The notes beneath the pieces were generated by a model. That model was not told where the DNA came from, did not search any database, and saw nothing but the letters and a program-made list of their open reading frames with translations. This document shows positions 26,382-35,794 of a stretch of DNA of 64,000 nt, piece after piece. The DNA is from Allobaculum mucilyticum (GTDB lineage: Bacteria > Bacillota_I > Bacilli_A > Erysipelotrichales > Erysipelotrichaceae), in the NCBI RefSeq assembly GCF_022701195.1, contig NZ_CP078089.1, forward strand, positions 1-64,000, in the 5' to 3' direction. Positions within the stretch are counted from its first letter, which is position 1. Each line of letters begins with the position of its first letter. The position numbers and the translations under genes are program-made.

Positions 26382-29300
26382 CTACGTCGGATGAACCATC
26401 CGGAATGCTTCCAGGCTGGCTTCTTCAGGCGTGTAGCCTTTATCTTCGAGTTCTTTGATCTGATTGCGGATGTACCAGAAATCACGCGGAACGATCTTTT
26501 TGAAATCCGAAAGATTGTTCCGGTAGTTTTTAAGCAGACGTTTTGCCAGAGGGGATCCGGTTGCCTGGACATGGTCTTTGAGAATCTTTTCCAGGGTTTC
26601 AATATCCTGCTTGCTTTCGACCGTCTCCAGATCAACCAGCTCCTGATTCACGCGCAGATACAGGTCATGATCCACATCAAGAACATAAGCGATGCCTCCG
26701 GACATGCCTGCCGCAAAGTTCTTGCCTGTCCGGCCAAGAACGACTGCGATACCGCCTGTCATATATTCCAGGCCATGATCGCCGCAGCCTTCCGCTACCG
26801 CAACAGCTCCGGAATTGCGAACGCAGAAACGTTCGCCGGCTTTTCCATTGATATACGCTCTGCCTTTTGTTGCTCCATACAGAGCGACGTTGCCGATGAT
26901 GACGTTATCTTCCGGTACAAATCCTTCGCTTTTGGGCGGATAGATGGCAAGCGTACCGCCAGAGAGACCTTTGCCGAAATAGTCATTGGCATCGCCTTCG
27001 CATTCCAGCCTTAGACCTTTTGGAATGAAGGCGCCAAAGGACTGACCAGCGCCGCCTTTTGCATGGACTGTAATGAGATCGTCTTCAAGCTCTTCGCCAG
27101 GCTTGAGGGATTTTGTGATTTCCGATCCAAGGATCGTACCAAACGTCCGGTTGGTCGAGCTGATCTCAACATCAACCTTGACCGGTTTTCTGCGGCGCAG
27201 ATTTTTCTTTACCACCGGAAGCAGGACGTCGACATCGAGTGTCTGTTCAAGCTGGAAGTCATAGGACTTGTCCGGATCATGGTGCAGAGGCTGAATGCCT
27301 TTGAGCAGCTCATCGATATTGGCCAGTTCTGCTCTTGGAAGCAGACTTTCATCGACTTCCAGACAGTCTGCAGCCTGACCGACCATTTCATCGACGCTCC
27401 GGTATCCAAGCTCTGCCATGATTTCCCGCAGTTCTTCTGCGGTGAAGCGCATGAAGTTCATGACGTATTCCGGTTTTCCTTTAAACCGTTTTCGCAGCTC
27501 TTCATTCTGCGTAGCGATGCCAAACGGACAGGTATCCAGCGAGCAGACACGCATCATCCGACAGCCCATCGTTACAAGCGGAGCGGTCGCAAAGCCGAAT
27601 TCTTCAGCACCAAGCAGAGCTGCGATGGCGACATCGATGCCGGACATCAGCTTGCCGTCGGTTTCGAGAATGACCTGCTCGCGCAGACCGTTAGCGGACA
27701 GTTCTTTATGAGACTGAATCAGACCAAGTTCCCAGGGCAGACCGGCATGATGAATGGAACTCTGACCGGCTGCACCGGTTCCGCCGTCGTATCCGGAAAT
27801 CAGGATGACCGAAGCGCCCGCTTTGGCTACACCGCAGGCCACTGTACCGACACCGTTTTCCGAGCAGAGCTTGACGGAAATGCGGGCATCGCGGTTCGCG
27901 TTTTTCAGATCGTAGATCAGCTGGGCGAGATCTTCGATGGAATAAATATCGTGATGAGGCGGCGGGGAAATGAGGGTGACGCCTGGTGTGGAACAGCGGG
28001 TCTTTGCGATCCATGGATAGACTTTCTTGCCAGGCAGATGACCGCCTTCTCCTGGTTTTGCACCCTGGGCCATTTTGATCTGTATCTCATTGGCTGAGCA
28101 GAGGTATTTGGAGTCAACGCCAAAACGGCCGGAAGCCACCTGTTTAATCGCCGAATTCCGGTCGGTATGGTAGCGATCTTCTCTTTCGCCGCCTTCACCG
28201 GAGTTTGAACGGCCGCCTAAGGCATTCATCGCCTGGGCCATGCATTCGTGAGCTTCCTGAGAAATGGAGCCGTAGGACATGGCACCGGTTTTGAAGCGTC
28301 TGACGATCGATTCAACCGGTTCAACTTCTTCAATCGGAACTGGCTGGCCATGAGGAACAAGTTTCATCAGATTTCTGATGTTATGGGGACGTTTCGGGTC
28401 ATGAAGCATGCGGGAATATTCTTTGAACAGTTCGTAATCATCGTACTGAACTGCACTCTGCAGCATAACAATCGCTTTTGGATCGTAGAGATGGTCTTCC
28501 TTGCCTTCTCCCGAACGCAGCTTATGAAAGCCGATGGAATCAAGCGATGTATTGACCGACAGACCAAGCGGATCAAAGGCACGCTGGTGATGCCAGGTCA
28601 GATCTTCTTCGATTTCTTTGAGACCAATGCCTCCCAGTTCGTACTGCGTGTTGGTGAAATAGTCATCAATGACCTGCTTGTCGATGCCGACCGCTTCAAA
28701 GATCTGTGCGCCCTGATAGGACTGCAGCGTCGAGATGCCCATTTTGGCAGCGATTTTAACGATGCCGGAAAGTATGGCAGCATTGTAGTCTTCGATTGCT
28801 TTGGACGGTTCCTTATCGAGGATATCCTTGTCGATCAGCTCTTCAATGCATTCATGCGCCAGGTAGGGATAGATCGCACTGGCACCAAAGCCCAGCAGTG
28901 CCGCAAATTCGTGGACAGTTTTCGGCTCACCGCTCTCTAACAGAATCGACATGGCGGTCTTCTTTTTTGTACGGACCAGATGCTGCTCAAGAGCCGATAC
29001 CGCTAGAAGACTTGGAATGGCCATATGGCTTTCATCCACACCCTGGTCCGAAAGAATCAGAATCGAACAGCCATCCCGGTACGCTCTGTCGCATTCGATA
29101 AACAGCTGATCGATGGCATCTTTAAGCGGCATGCCTTTATAGAACAGCAGGGAAATGACGCGTGATTTCAGACCAGGTTTGTTGAGAGAGCGGATCTTAT
29201 CCATATCTCTTGCATCCAGGATTGGATGATTGATTTCAAGCATGGCGCAGTTGCCGGCTTTTTCTTCGAGCAGATTGCCGGAAGCCCCGATGTAGATGGT

Positions 29301-30875
29301 CGTATCGGTGACGACTTTTTCACGCAGCGAATCGATTGGCGGATTGGTGACCTGGGCAAAGAGCTGCTTGAAATAATGGAACAGAGAAGGATGCAGTTTC
29401 GAAAGCAGAGCGAGCGGGACATCGGTACCCATAGAGGCAACCGGTTCTTTGGCTTCTTTTGCCATGGGAAGAATCTGATCGCTGACATCTTCATAGGTGT
29501 ATCCGAACACCCGGTAGAGCTGATCGCGCAGCTTCTGATCATGCATGCGCGGCTTTCTGTCTTTCGAGCACAGGTCTTCCAGATGCAGAAGCTTCAGATT
29601 GAGCCACTCGCCATAGGGATTTGCATTTGAATACTGTGCTTTAAGCTCTTCATCGGGGATCAGCCGGCCCTGTACAGTATCGATCAGCAGCATTTTTCCT
29701 GGCATCAGTCTCGATTTGGAAGCAATCCGCTCTGGAGGAAGATCCAGAACGCCAACCTCAGAAGAAAGGATAAAGAGGCCGTCTTTTGTGATGTAGTATC
29801 TGGCCGGCCGCAGACCGTTGCGGTCTAATACCGCACCGCATACTTCGCCGTCCGAAAACAGAATGGCCGCCGGGCCGTCCCAGGGTTCCATCATCGTTGC
29901 GTAGTAGTGATAGAAATCTTTTTTCTTCTGTTCCATCGGAACATGTTTCCATGGTTCAGGAATCGAGATCGCAACCGCTTTGGCCAGATCCATGCCATTC
30001 ATCATCAGAAATTCAAGCGTGTTGTCGAGCATCGCCGAATCGCTGCCATCCGGATTGATGACAGGCAGCACTTTTTTGTACTGCTCATCGATCAGATCAC
30101 TCGACATGGATTCTTCACGCGCAAGCATGCGGTTGGCGTTGCCGCGAATCGTATTGATTTCGCCGTTGTGGGCGATCAGCCGGTTTGGATGCGCCCTTTT
30201 CCAGCTTGGTGTCGTATTGGTTGAAAAGCGGGAATGGACGATCGCAATCGCGCTTTTATAATCGGGATCCTGCAGGTCCAGATAGAACCGGCGCAGCTGA
30301 TCAACCAGGAACATGCCTTTATAGACAATGGTCCGGCAGGACAGGGAAGCGACATATGTATTCGGGCAGCTCTTTTCAAACTCACGCCGGATGACATACA
30401 GAATCCGGTCAAATTCCCGTCTGGTGCTGATGCCTTCCGGAGCCTGAAGAAATCCCTGCCAGATTGCGGGCATGCAGTCTCTTGCCGGCTGACCTAAAAT
30501 CTCTTCTTTTACCGGAACTCTGCGCCACCCCAGGAAAGTACAGCCTTCCTTGCGGGCGATGGTGACAAACAGCTTTTTTGCCTGGTTGCGCAGCAGTTCG
30601 TTTTCCGGAAAGAAGAACATGCCAATCCCGGTCTGGCCTTCCGGTTTATAGTCGATGCCGCTCTCTTTGGCGGCTTTTTTAAAAAAATCGTCGCTGATCT
30701 GCAGCAGAATGCCGACACCGTCTCCGACGGTACCGCTGGCATCTTTGCCGGCACGGTGTTCGAGTTTTTCAACGATGTGAAGTGCCTGGTCGACCACCAT
30801 ATGACTTGGCGTGCCGTCGATTTGGCAGACTGTGCCGATTCCGCAGGCATCATGTTCTTTGATGAATTCGTTCAT
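26382..30875 (-). CDS. gltB: glutamate synthase (NADPH) large subunit
   Basis: A 1,497-residue GOGAT alpha subunit that transfers the glutamine amide nitrogen to 2-oxoglutarate. The N-terminus HDACGIG places the class II amidotransferase nucleophile Cys at residue 11, so a ten-residue propeptide should be removed. The central domain and the FMN-binding synthase domain follow, with YDGGTGAAGQSSIHHAGLP split as YDGGTGAA and IHHAG blocks. The [3Fe-4S] site is in MGCRMMRVCSLDTCPFG, and a C-terminal GXGXG beta-helix domain is present (NVALYGATKGRAYING). It is 17 bp from asnB upstream and 11 bp from gltD downstream, all in the glnN operon. Confidence 0.97.
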   Translation of the reverse strand: MNEFIKEHDACGIGTVCQIDGTPSHMVVDQALHIVEKLEHRAGKDASGTVGDGVGILLQISDDFFKKAAKESGIDYKPEGQTGIGMFFFPENELLRNQAKKLFVTIARKEGCTFLGWRRVPVKEEILGQPARDCMPAIWQGFLQAPEGISTRREFDRILYVIRREFEKSCPNTYVASLSCRTIVYKGMFLVDQLRRFYLDLQDPDYKSAIAIVHSRFSTNTTPSWKRAHPNRLIAHNGEINTIRGNANRMLAREESMSSDLIDEQYKKVLPVINPDGSDSAMLDNTLEFLMMNGMDLAKAVAISIPEPWKHVPMEQKKKDFYHYYATMMEPWDGPAAILFSDGEVCGAVLDRNGLRPARYYITKDGLFILSSEVGVLDLPPERIASKSRLMPGKMLLIDTVQGRLIPDEELKAQYSNANPYGEWLNLKLLHLEDLCSKDRKPRMHDQKLRDQLYRVFGYTYEDVSDQILPMAKEAKEPVASMGTDVPLALLSKLHPSLFHYFKQLFAQVTNPPIDSLREKVVTDTTIYIGASGNLLEEKAGNCAMLEINHPILDARDMDKIRSLNKPGLKSRVISLLFYKGMPLKDAIDQLFIECDRAYRDGCSILILSDQGVDESHMAIPSLLAVSALEQHLVRTKKKTAMSILLESGEPKTVHEFAALLGFGASAIYPYLAHECIEELIDKDILDKEPSKAIEDYNAAILSGIVKIAAKMGISTLQSYQGAQIFEAVGIDKQVIDDYFTNTQYELGGIGLKEIEEDLTWHHQRAFDPLGLSVNTSLDSIGFHKLRSGEGKEDHLYDPKAIVMLQSAVQYDDYELFKEYSRMLHDPKRPHNIRNLMKLVPHGQPVPIEEVEPVESIVRRFKTGAMSYGSISQEAHECMAQAMNALGGRSNSGEGGEREDRYHTDRNSAIKQVASGRFGVDSKYLCSANEIQIKMAQGAKPGEGGHLPGKKVYPWIAKTRCSTPGVTLISPPPHHDIYSIEDLAQLIYDLKNANRDARISVKLCSENGVGTVACGVAKAGASVILISGYDGGTGAAGQSSIHHAGLPWELGLIQSHKELSANGLREQVILETDGKLMSGIDVAIAALLGAEEFGFATAPLVTMGCRMMRVCSLDTCPFGIATQNEELRKRFKGKPEYVMNFMRFTAEELREIMAELGYRSVDEMVGQAADCLEVDESLLPRAELANIDELLKGIQPLHHDPDKSYDFQLEQTLDVDVLLPVVKKNLRRRKPVKVDVEISSTNRTFGTILGSEITKSLKPGEELEDDLITVHAKGGAGQSFGAFIPKGLRLECEGDANDYFGKGLSGGTLAIYPPKSEGFVPEDNVIIGNVALYGATKGRAYINGKAGERFCVRNSGAVAVAEGCGDHGLEYMTGGIAVVLGRTGKNFAAGMSGGIAYVLDVDHDLYLRVNQELVDLETVESKQDIETLEKILKDHVQATGSPLAKRLLKNYRNNLSDFKKIVPRDFWYIRNQIKELEDKGYTPEEASLEAFRMVHPT

Positions 30876-30892
30876 GCAGCTCTCCTTTCGTT

Positions 30893-32476
30893 TCAGCTTC
30901 CGCTCTGGTCATAGTTGGAGAGAACGCGGGCCGAAGGATCATCGACATCGCAGCCTTCCCAGCTCGCATTAGGCATCCAGAAACCGGCGATCATTTCCGC
31001 CTGACCCGGATAGTATTTTTCAAAAATCTCCCTGTACAGAAGAGATTCTTTGGTAAAGGGTCTTGCGTAGATATACTTTACTGACTTTTCTCTGAACTCT
31101 TTGGCGGAGTATTTCTTTTCGGCATAGGCTTTAAGATCGTCTGCCATGGAATGACCGACCGCATCGGAAAATGCGGCTTTCTGCCGGAACAGAATGGATT
31201 CAGGCAGCAGATGGTCTTCTTCAAAGGCATGACGGAGCAGATATTTGCCGATACCGTAGGTGTTCATTTTCTTTTCGGGATCGATTGCCATGACATACTT
31301 CACGAAATCAAGATCGCCAAAAGGAACTCTTGCTTCCATGGAATGGGTCGAAATGCAGCGGTCTGCCCGAAGGACGTCATACATATGAAGTTCACGGATC
31401 CGCTTTTCGCTTTCTTTCTGGAACTCTTCGGCCGATGGGGCAAAGTCTGTGTATTTATAGCCAAACAGCTCATCGGAGATTTCTCCGGTCAGCAGAACGC
31501 GGACATCTGAAATCTGCCGGATCTTTTTGCAGAGCAGATACATGCCCATCGATGCGCGGATGGTCGTGATATCAAACGTACCAAGCTCAGCAATGACTTC
31601 TTCTAAAGACGAGAGCACTTCGTCTTTTGTCATGATCAGTTCGTGATGATTGCTTCCGATAAACTCTGCGACCTGTCTGGCGTATTTGAGATCAATTGCA
31701 TCGGTATCCATGCCGATTGCGAACGTTTCAATCGGATGATCCATGTGTCTTGCAGCAATTGCGCAGACCAGGGAGGAATCGAGCCCGCCAGAAAGGAGGA
31801 AACCGACGGGCATATCCGAATCCAGCCGTTTTAAAACGCCATCGATCAGTCTGTCGTGAATGTTTTTGGAAATGGTATCGAGATCATCATCGACTATGGC
31901 AGAAACCTGACTCATATCGCGGTAGCAGACAAATTCGCCGTCTTTGTAATAATGACCGGGCGGGAAAGGAAAGATCTTTTCTACAAGACCTTCCAGGTTT
32001 TTCGCTTCGGAGGCAAAGCAGATTTCATGCTTCTTCGTATAGCCGTAATGAAGAGGGCGGATGCCGATCGGATCTCTGGCTGCAACCAGCGAGCGGCTCT
32101 TTCCGTCATAAATCACGCATGCAAATTCTGCATCGAGCATCCGGAACATATCCGTTCCATATTCTTCATAGAGAGGCAGCAGGATTTCGCAGTCCGATTC
32201 AGAGGAGAAGGCATAGCCTTTTTCCATAAGTTCGTTTCTGATTGTTCGAAATCCATAGATTTCACCGTTGCAGACAACTGCATTGCCGTTTAGAAAGAAC
32301 GGCTGCATGCCTGAAGCAGCAGGTCCCATGATGGACAGGCGCTGGAATCCAAGCACCGCTCCATCGAGAAAAACGATCTTCTCATCATCCGGTCCGCGGC
32401 TTTCCGTCTTTTTTAACGCCGCTGAAATTGCAACAATATTCGGATGTTTTGATTGTATGGAAAAGACTGTGCACAT
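30893..32476 (-). CDS. asnB: asparagine synthase (glutamine-hydrolysing)
   Basis: A 527-residue two-domain enzyme that makes asparagine from aspartate, ATP and glutamine. The N-terminal class II amidotransferase has Cys2 (MCTVFSIQ) as the nucleophile, RGPDDE and GFQRLSIMG. The C-terminal synthetase domain has the PP-loop GFLLSGGLDSSLVCAIA, the GEISDELFGYKY motif and MEARVPFGDLDFV. AAGGAG precedes the ATG. It lies 56 bp after glnN, with a terminator-like hairpin in the gap that may lower its expression relative to glnN, and 17 bp before gltB. Together the four genes supply Gln, Asn and Glu from ammonia. Confidence 0.96.
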   Translation of the reverse strand: MCTVFSIQSKHPNIVAISAALKKTESRGPDDEKIVFLDGAVLGFQRLSIMGPAASGMQPFFLNGNAVVCNGEIYGFRTIRNELMEKGYAFSSESDCEILLPLYEEYGTDMFRMLDAEFACVIYDGKSRSLVAARDPIGIRPLHYGYTKKHEICFASEAKNLEGLVEKIFPFPPGHYYKDGEFVCYRDMSQVSAIVDDDLDTISKNIHDRLIDGVLKRLDSDMPVGFLLSGGLDSSLVCAIAARHMDHPIETFAIGMDTDAIDLKYARQVAEFIGSNHHELIMTKDEVLSSLEEVIAELGTFDITTIRASMGMYLLCKKIRQISDVRVLLTGEISDELFGYKYTDFAPSAEEFQKESEKRIRELHMYDVLRADRCISTHSMEARVPFGDLDFVKYVMAIDPEKKMNTYGIGKYLLRHAFEEDHLLPESILFRQKAAFSDAVGHSMADDLKAYAEKKYSAKEFREKSVKYIYARPFTKESLLYREIFEKYYPGQAEMIAGFWMPNASWEGCDVDDPSARVLSNYDQSGS

Positions 32477-32499
32477 AAGATTCTCCTTAATTTTGGGTG

Positions 32500-32527
32500 A
32501 AAGAAAACAAGCGGCAGAGCCGCTTGT
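32500..32527 (-). terminator. intercistronic terminator-like hairpin between glnN and asnB
   Basis: On the minus strand ACAAGCGGC (from 32527) pairs with GCCGCTTGT around TCT (nine perfect bp) and is followed by TTTCTTTC. It should cause partial termination within the operon, or protect the glnN message. Confidence 0.65.
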
Positions 32528-32532
32528 GAAAT

Positions 32533-34626
32533 TTAAAGTCCAAAGAGAAGTCGATCGTAGCCCGGGAACGGCCAGGATTTCTGGTCCGTCATCGTCTCGA
32601 GCGCGTCGCAGTGCTTTCTTAGTTCTTCCATATCCGGAAGGATCACTTCACGGACATAGTCGGCTGCGGCTTCGATCGGTTCAAGCTGATCCATCGTATC
32701 GCGATCAGCTTTGAGCTGTTCCAGAGCTGCAAACGCACTGGTCAGTTCAGCATTGCCGCGAGCCAGCATGGTGCCTTCATAGCCCTGGTCGGCCGGAAGA
32801 CCCAGCTGTGTTTTTGCCAGAACGGTGTCAGCAAGCGATTTCTGATAGCCGCTGACTGCCGGCAGGATTTCCTGACTGGCCATGTCGATCATGGTTCTGG
32901 CTTCGATGTTCAGCAGATGAACGTATTCTTCCATCAGGATTTCATAGCGGGAGAGTACTTCTTCTTCGCTCAGAACATGGTGCCGTTCAAACAGCGCGAT
33001 GTTCTCTGGGCGTTTGAGATATGGAATGGCTTCCGGTGCGGTTTTAAGATTGAGCAGGCCGCGGCGCTCTGCTTCTTCAACCCATTCATCGGAATAGCCG
33101 TTTCCGTTGAAGATGATTCGTGAATGATTCGTAAAGATATCGCGAAGCAGTTTGTGAAGTGCGGAAGGAAGATCTTCAGCCTGTTCAAGCACATCCGCAA
33201 TCTGCATCAGCGAATCTGCGATTGCTGTATTGAGAATCATATTGATGCCGGCAATGGACTGGGCCGAGCCTGGCATACGGAATTCAAATTTGTTTCCGGT
33301 AAATGCAAACGGGGAAGTCCGGTTGCGGTCCGTGGTGTCAACTGGCAGCTTAGGCAGAACGCGGGCGCCAATGTTCATGAACTGCTTGTCCTTGCTTCCA
33401 TAGTCAGCATCGGCTTTGATCGCTTCGATAACTTCGGCGAGTTCGTCGCCGGTAAAGATGGAAATGATTGCCGGAGGCGCTTCGTTTGCACCAAGACGGT
33501 GATCGTTTCCGGCAGTTGCGACAGAAAGACGGAGCAGATCCTGATGTTCGTCGACCGCTTTAACGATTCCGGCCAGGAACGTGAGGAACTGCAGGTTTTC
33601 GTAAGGCGTATCGCCGGGTTCAAGAAGATTAAGTCCGGTATTGGTGGAGAGGGACCAGTTGTTATGCTTGCCGCTGCCGTTGATGCCTTCAAACGGCTTT
33701 TCGTGGAGCAGGGCAACCAGGTTATGTTTCTTGGCAATACGCTGGATCAGCTCCATGGTCAGCTGGTTCTGGTCAGTGGCGAGGTTGGTCGTCGAGAAGA
33801 TCGGAGCAATTTCAAACTGGGCAGGAGCCACTTCGTTGTGCTGCGTTTTGGCCATGACGCCAAGTTTCCACAGCTCGACATTCAGCTCATCCATGAAGGA
33901 TTTCACGCGCGACTGAATAGTTCCGAAATAATGGTCTTCCATTTCCTGACCTTTGGGAGCCGGTGCGCCAAAGAGCGTGCGACCGGTAAAGATCAGGTCC
34001 TTGCGCTGGTTGTACAGATCACGGTCAACGAGGAAGTATTCCTGTTCAGAACCGACAGTCGTTTTGACTGCATCAATATCATCCAGTCCAAAAAGACGAA
34101 GAATGCGCTTGGTCTGCTTGCCGATGGCTTCCATCGAACGCAGCAGAGGCGTTTTCTTATCCAGTGCATGTCCGGTATAGGAACAGAAAGCAGTCGGGAT
34201 GCAAAGAACACCCTCTTTAATAAAGGCATTGGAAGTCGGATCCCATGCGGTATAGCCTCGGGCTTCAAATGTGGCACGCAGGCCGCCGTTCGGGAAAGAA
34301 GAAGCATCCGGTTCGCCTTTAATCAGCTCAGAGCCTTTGAATCCCATAATGACGGTTCCGTCTCCGTCCGGGGTAATAAAGGAATCGTGCTTCTCAGCAG
34401 TAATGCCAGTCATCGGCTGGAACCAGTGCGTGAAATGCGTAGCGCCTTCTTCAATCGCCCAGACTTTCATGGCGTGGGCAACGGCGTTGGCGATTTTGCG
34501 GTTCAGCGGAAGTCCCTGGTCGATCGTTTTTTTCAGTTCTCGATACGTATCTTTTGGCAGACGCTCTCGCATCTTCCGGTCGTCAAAGACCTTTTCGCCA
34601 AAGATTTCTGCGACGTTCGTATTCAT
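32533..34626 (-). CDS. glnN: type III glutamine synthetase
   Basis: A 697-residue GSIII enzyme that makes glutamine from glutamate, ammonia and ATP. Length (about 700 aa) and opening sequence distinguish it from GSI. Typical GSIII blocks are seen: THFTHWFQPMTGITAEKHDSF, FPNGGLRATFEARGYTAWDP, GSEQEYFLVD, GVMAKTQHNEVAPAQFEIAP, the NHWSLSTNTG-like KHNNWSLSTNTGLNLL, and RTSPFAFTGNKFEFRMPGS. TAAGGAG precedes the ATG. It is the first gene of the glnN-asnB-gltB-gltD operon. A long terminator hairpin stands between the likely promoter and this ribosome site, so expression should depend on antitermination. Confidence 0.97.
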   Translation of the reverse strand: MNTNVAEIFGEKVFDDRKMRERLPKDTYRELKKTIDQGLPLNRKIANAVAHAMKVWAIEEGATHFTHWFQPMTGITAEKHDSFITPDGDGTVIMGFKGSELIKGEPDASSFPNGGLRATFEARGYTAWDPTSNAFIKEGVLCIPTAFCSYTGHALDKKTPLLRSMEAIGKQTKRILRLFGLDDIDAVKTTVGSEQEYFLVDRDLYNQRKDLIFTGRTLFGAPAPKGQEMEDHYFGTIQSRVKSFMDELNVELWKLGVMAKTQHNEVAPAQFEIAPIFSTTNLATDQNQLTMELIQRIAKKHNLVALLHEKPFEGINGSGKHNNWSLSTNTGLNLLEPGDTPYENLQFLTFLAGIVKAVDEHQDLLRLSVATAGNDHRLGANEAPPAIISIFTGDELAEVIEAIKADADYGSKDKQFMNIGARVLPKLPVDTTDRNRTSPFAFTGNKFEFRMPGSAQSIAGINMILNTAIADSLMQIADVLEQAEDLPSALHKLLRDIFTNHSRIIFNGNGYSDEWVEEAERRGLLNLKTAPEAIPYLKRPENIALFERHHVLSEEEVLSRYEILMEEYVHLLNIEARTMIDMASQEILPAVSGYQKSLADTVLAKTQLGLPADQGYEGTMLARGNAELTSAFAALEQLKADRDTMDQLEPIEAAADYVREVILPDMEELRKHCDALETMTDQKSWPFPGYDRLLFGL

Positions 34627-34646
34627 AATCCATCTCCTTATAGTAG

Positions 34647-34726
34647 AAAAAAGGCAAAGACACCCAGCTGCAACTCGCCACTTACGGAGTAACGTGGGTT
34701 GAAGCTTATTGGCGTCTTTGCCTTTT
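34647..34726 (-). promoter_or_regulatory. leader attenuator hairpin upstream of glnN
   Basis: On the minus strand the leader AAAAGGCAAAGACGCC (from 34726) pairs with GGTGTCTTTGCC (from 34664), enclosing an inner stem CAACCCAC/GTGG..GTTG, and is followed by six U residues at 34652-34647. The run ends only 20 nt before the glnN ATG, upstream of TAAGGAG (34634-34640). Transcription would stop before the gene unless the hairpin is prevented. The 5' arm can fold alternatively as GGC-AAAGAC-GCC, a hexaloop with A at position 1 and G at position 4. That is the loop type described for ANTAR protein targets, and an ANTAR protein is encoded at 50.4 kb. The link is speculative. Confidence 0.7.
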
Positions 34727-34736
34727 CGCTGATGAA

Positions 34737-34766
34737 AGAATACAAGATCAAAAACCGCATGGTCAA
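34737..34766 (-). promoter_or_regulatory. candidate glnN promoter
   Basis: On the minus strand TTGACC (34766-34761) and TATTCT (34742-34737) are separated by 18 bp. Transcription would begin about 34730, so the attenuator hairpin would be essentially the whole leader. Confidence 0.45.
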
Positions 34767-34807
34767 GAAGGGGAACGCAAAAACCGTCATGAGGCGAGGT
34801 TCTGCGG

Positions 34808-34821
34808 TGTAAACGTTTTCA
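34808..34821. promoter_or_regulatory. perfect CcpA-type cre site upstream of glnN
   Basis: TGTAAACGTTTTCA (minus strand TGAAAACGTTTACA) matches the cre consensus TGWAANCGNTNWCA at all 14 positions. It lies about 45 bp upstream of the candidate -35 box, a position more typical of CcpA activation than repression. A second perfect inverted repeat, TTATTTTC-T-GAAAATAA, lies just beyond at 34836-34852. Confidence 0.6.
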
Positions 34822-34961
34822 ATTAAATGTTTTCATTATTTTCTGAAAATAACCGTCCGCTTACATGCCTGAATCAGTCATTCCTGAAGGAAGGAGCAGA
34901 GCGTCTGGAACAGGGTATGAGGCAGGAGATGAAGCAGCAAATGAAATGATAGATCGAATAC

Positions 34962-35000
34962 AAAAGCTGGAAGGCACTCGTTTTGAGCGTTCCTTCCAGC
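34962..35000 (-). terminator. possible terminator of the Sir2-like pair
   Basis: On the minus strand GCTGGAAGG (from 35000) pairs with CCTTCCAGC (34974-34966), followed by TTTTG. It lies shortly after the restored end of the second Sir2-like gene. Confidence 0.4.
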
Positions 35001-35033
35001 AAAGCACTATGGACTACGAAAGAGGATTTGTAT

Positions 35034-35794
35034 TTATGACCGTATCAAGTCGTTCGAGATTCTGTCCAAGATTTCGATCAGCCCAGGATTTCTTGAAGAG
35101 GGGATTGAAGCACCAGGCAGACTTTTACGGTTCATCTCAATGCGACGGCTGCCCGGATAAGTTGCGAGTATCTGATTGATGAGAGGCTTAAAAAGCCGCT
35201 GTTCGCGGAAACGCCAAGGACCAGAATGACAAAGCGGGGATGATGGCTCAAAAAGGCGTTGACTTTTTTGAGTTTCTTTTCAAACTCTTCACTTCCTGGA
35301 TAGCTCGCGGTTTCGAGCTCCATTGGAGAGCGGATGGAGGACAGATCTTCTTTGGAGATGTAGTGATGATCGCCTCGATGTGTATAGCGGCCTTCAAGAT
35401 AAAAGACCTCGTTTTCCGGATAGCCGGCCTGCGCAAAACGGTCTTCCGCGTTTGTGGTCAAGATATAGACCACCCGGTTCTTTGTGATCTTTCGGAGAGT
35501 CTGCATGATCGAGGAAACCGGCTTGTCATAATGAATCCCTTTGAGCAGCCGGGAATAGAACGCATTGAATTCCTCTGGATCCGGATAAGGATCGTTCAGT
35601 CCCTGCAAGGGAGTCTGAATGCCGTATTTTCTTCTGAAGTCGGCGAAGTTTTCGTCAAACCAGCGTGAAGGAAGAAGAATCGCAAAGTTTTCGCTCATGG
35701 AAAAACCGTTGGACGCACAGATGACTAGACCATCCGCTTCCTGGATCCACTCTCCCGCTCTCTGCCAGTCGTTCTGTTCGGCATGTAAAAGCAT
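35034..35794 (-). pseudogene. Sir2-like NAD-dependent deacetylase, frameshifted near the C-terminus
   Basis: This gene reads as a Sir2-family protein of about 250 residues (ADGLVICASNGFSMSEN resembles the NAD-binding start, and VVYILTTNAEDRFAQAGYP the TxNxDxL-type catalytic block). The frame open from 35794 ends at 35132 after GVSANSGFLSLSS. Restoring one base in the A-run 35190-35194 (minus-strand T-run) gives a natural end, FKPLINQILATYPGSRRIEM and onward to a TAA at 35034. Its ATG overlaps the stop of the preceding Sir2-like gene (TAATG). A sequencing error in a homopolymer is possible, but the partner gene has several such lesions. The zinc-site cysteines of canonical Sir2 are not evident. 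Confidence 0.65.

Noticed and set aside
34647-34726. Known glutamine riboswitch (glnA RNA) in the glnN leader
   Set aside because: The conserved core sequence expected for the glnA motif could not be found by eye, so only an attenuator hairpin is claimed.
34865-35179. 104-codon plus-strand ORF between glnN and the Sir2-like pair
   Set aside because: It overlaps the restored 3' end of the second Sir2-like gene on the opposite strand and has no recognisable domain.
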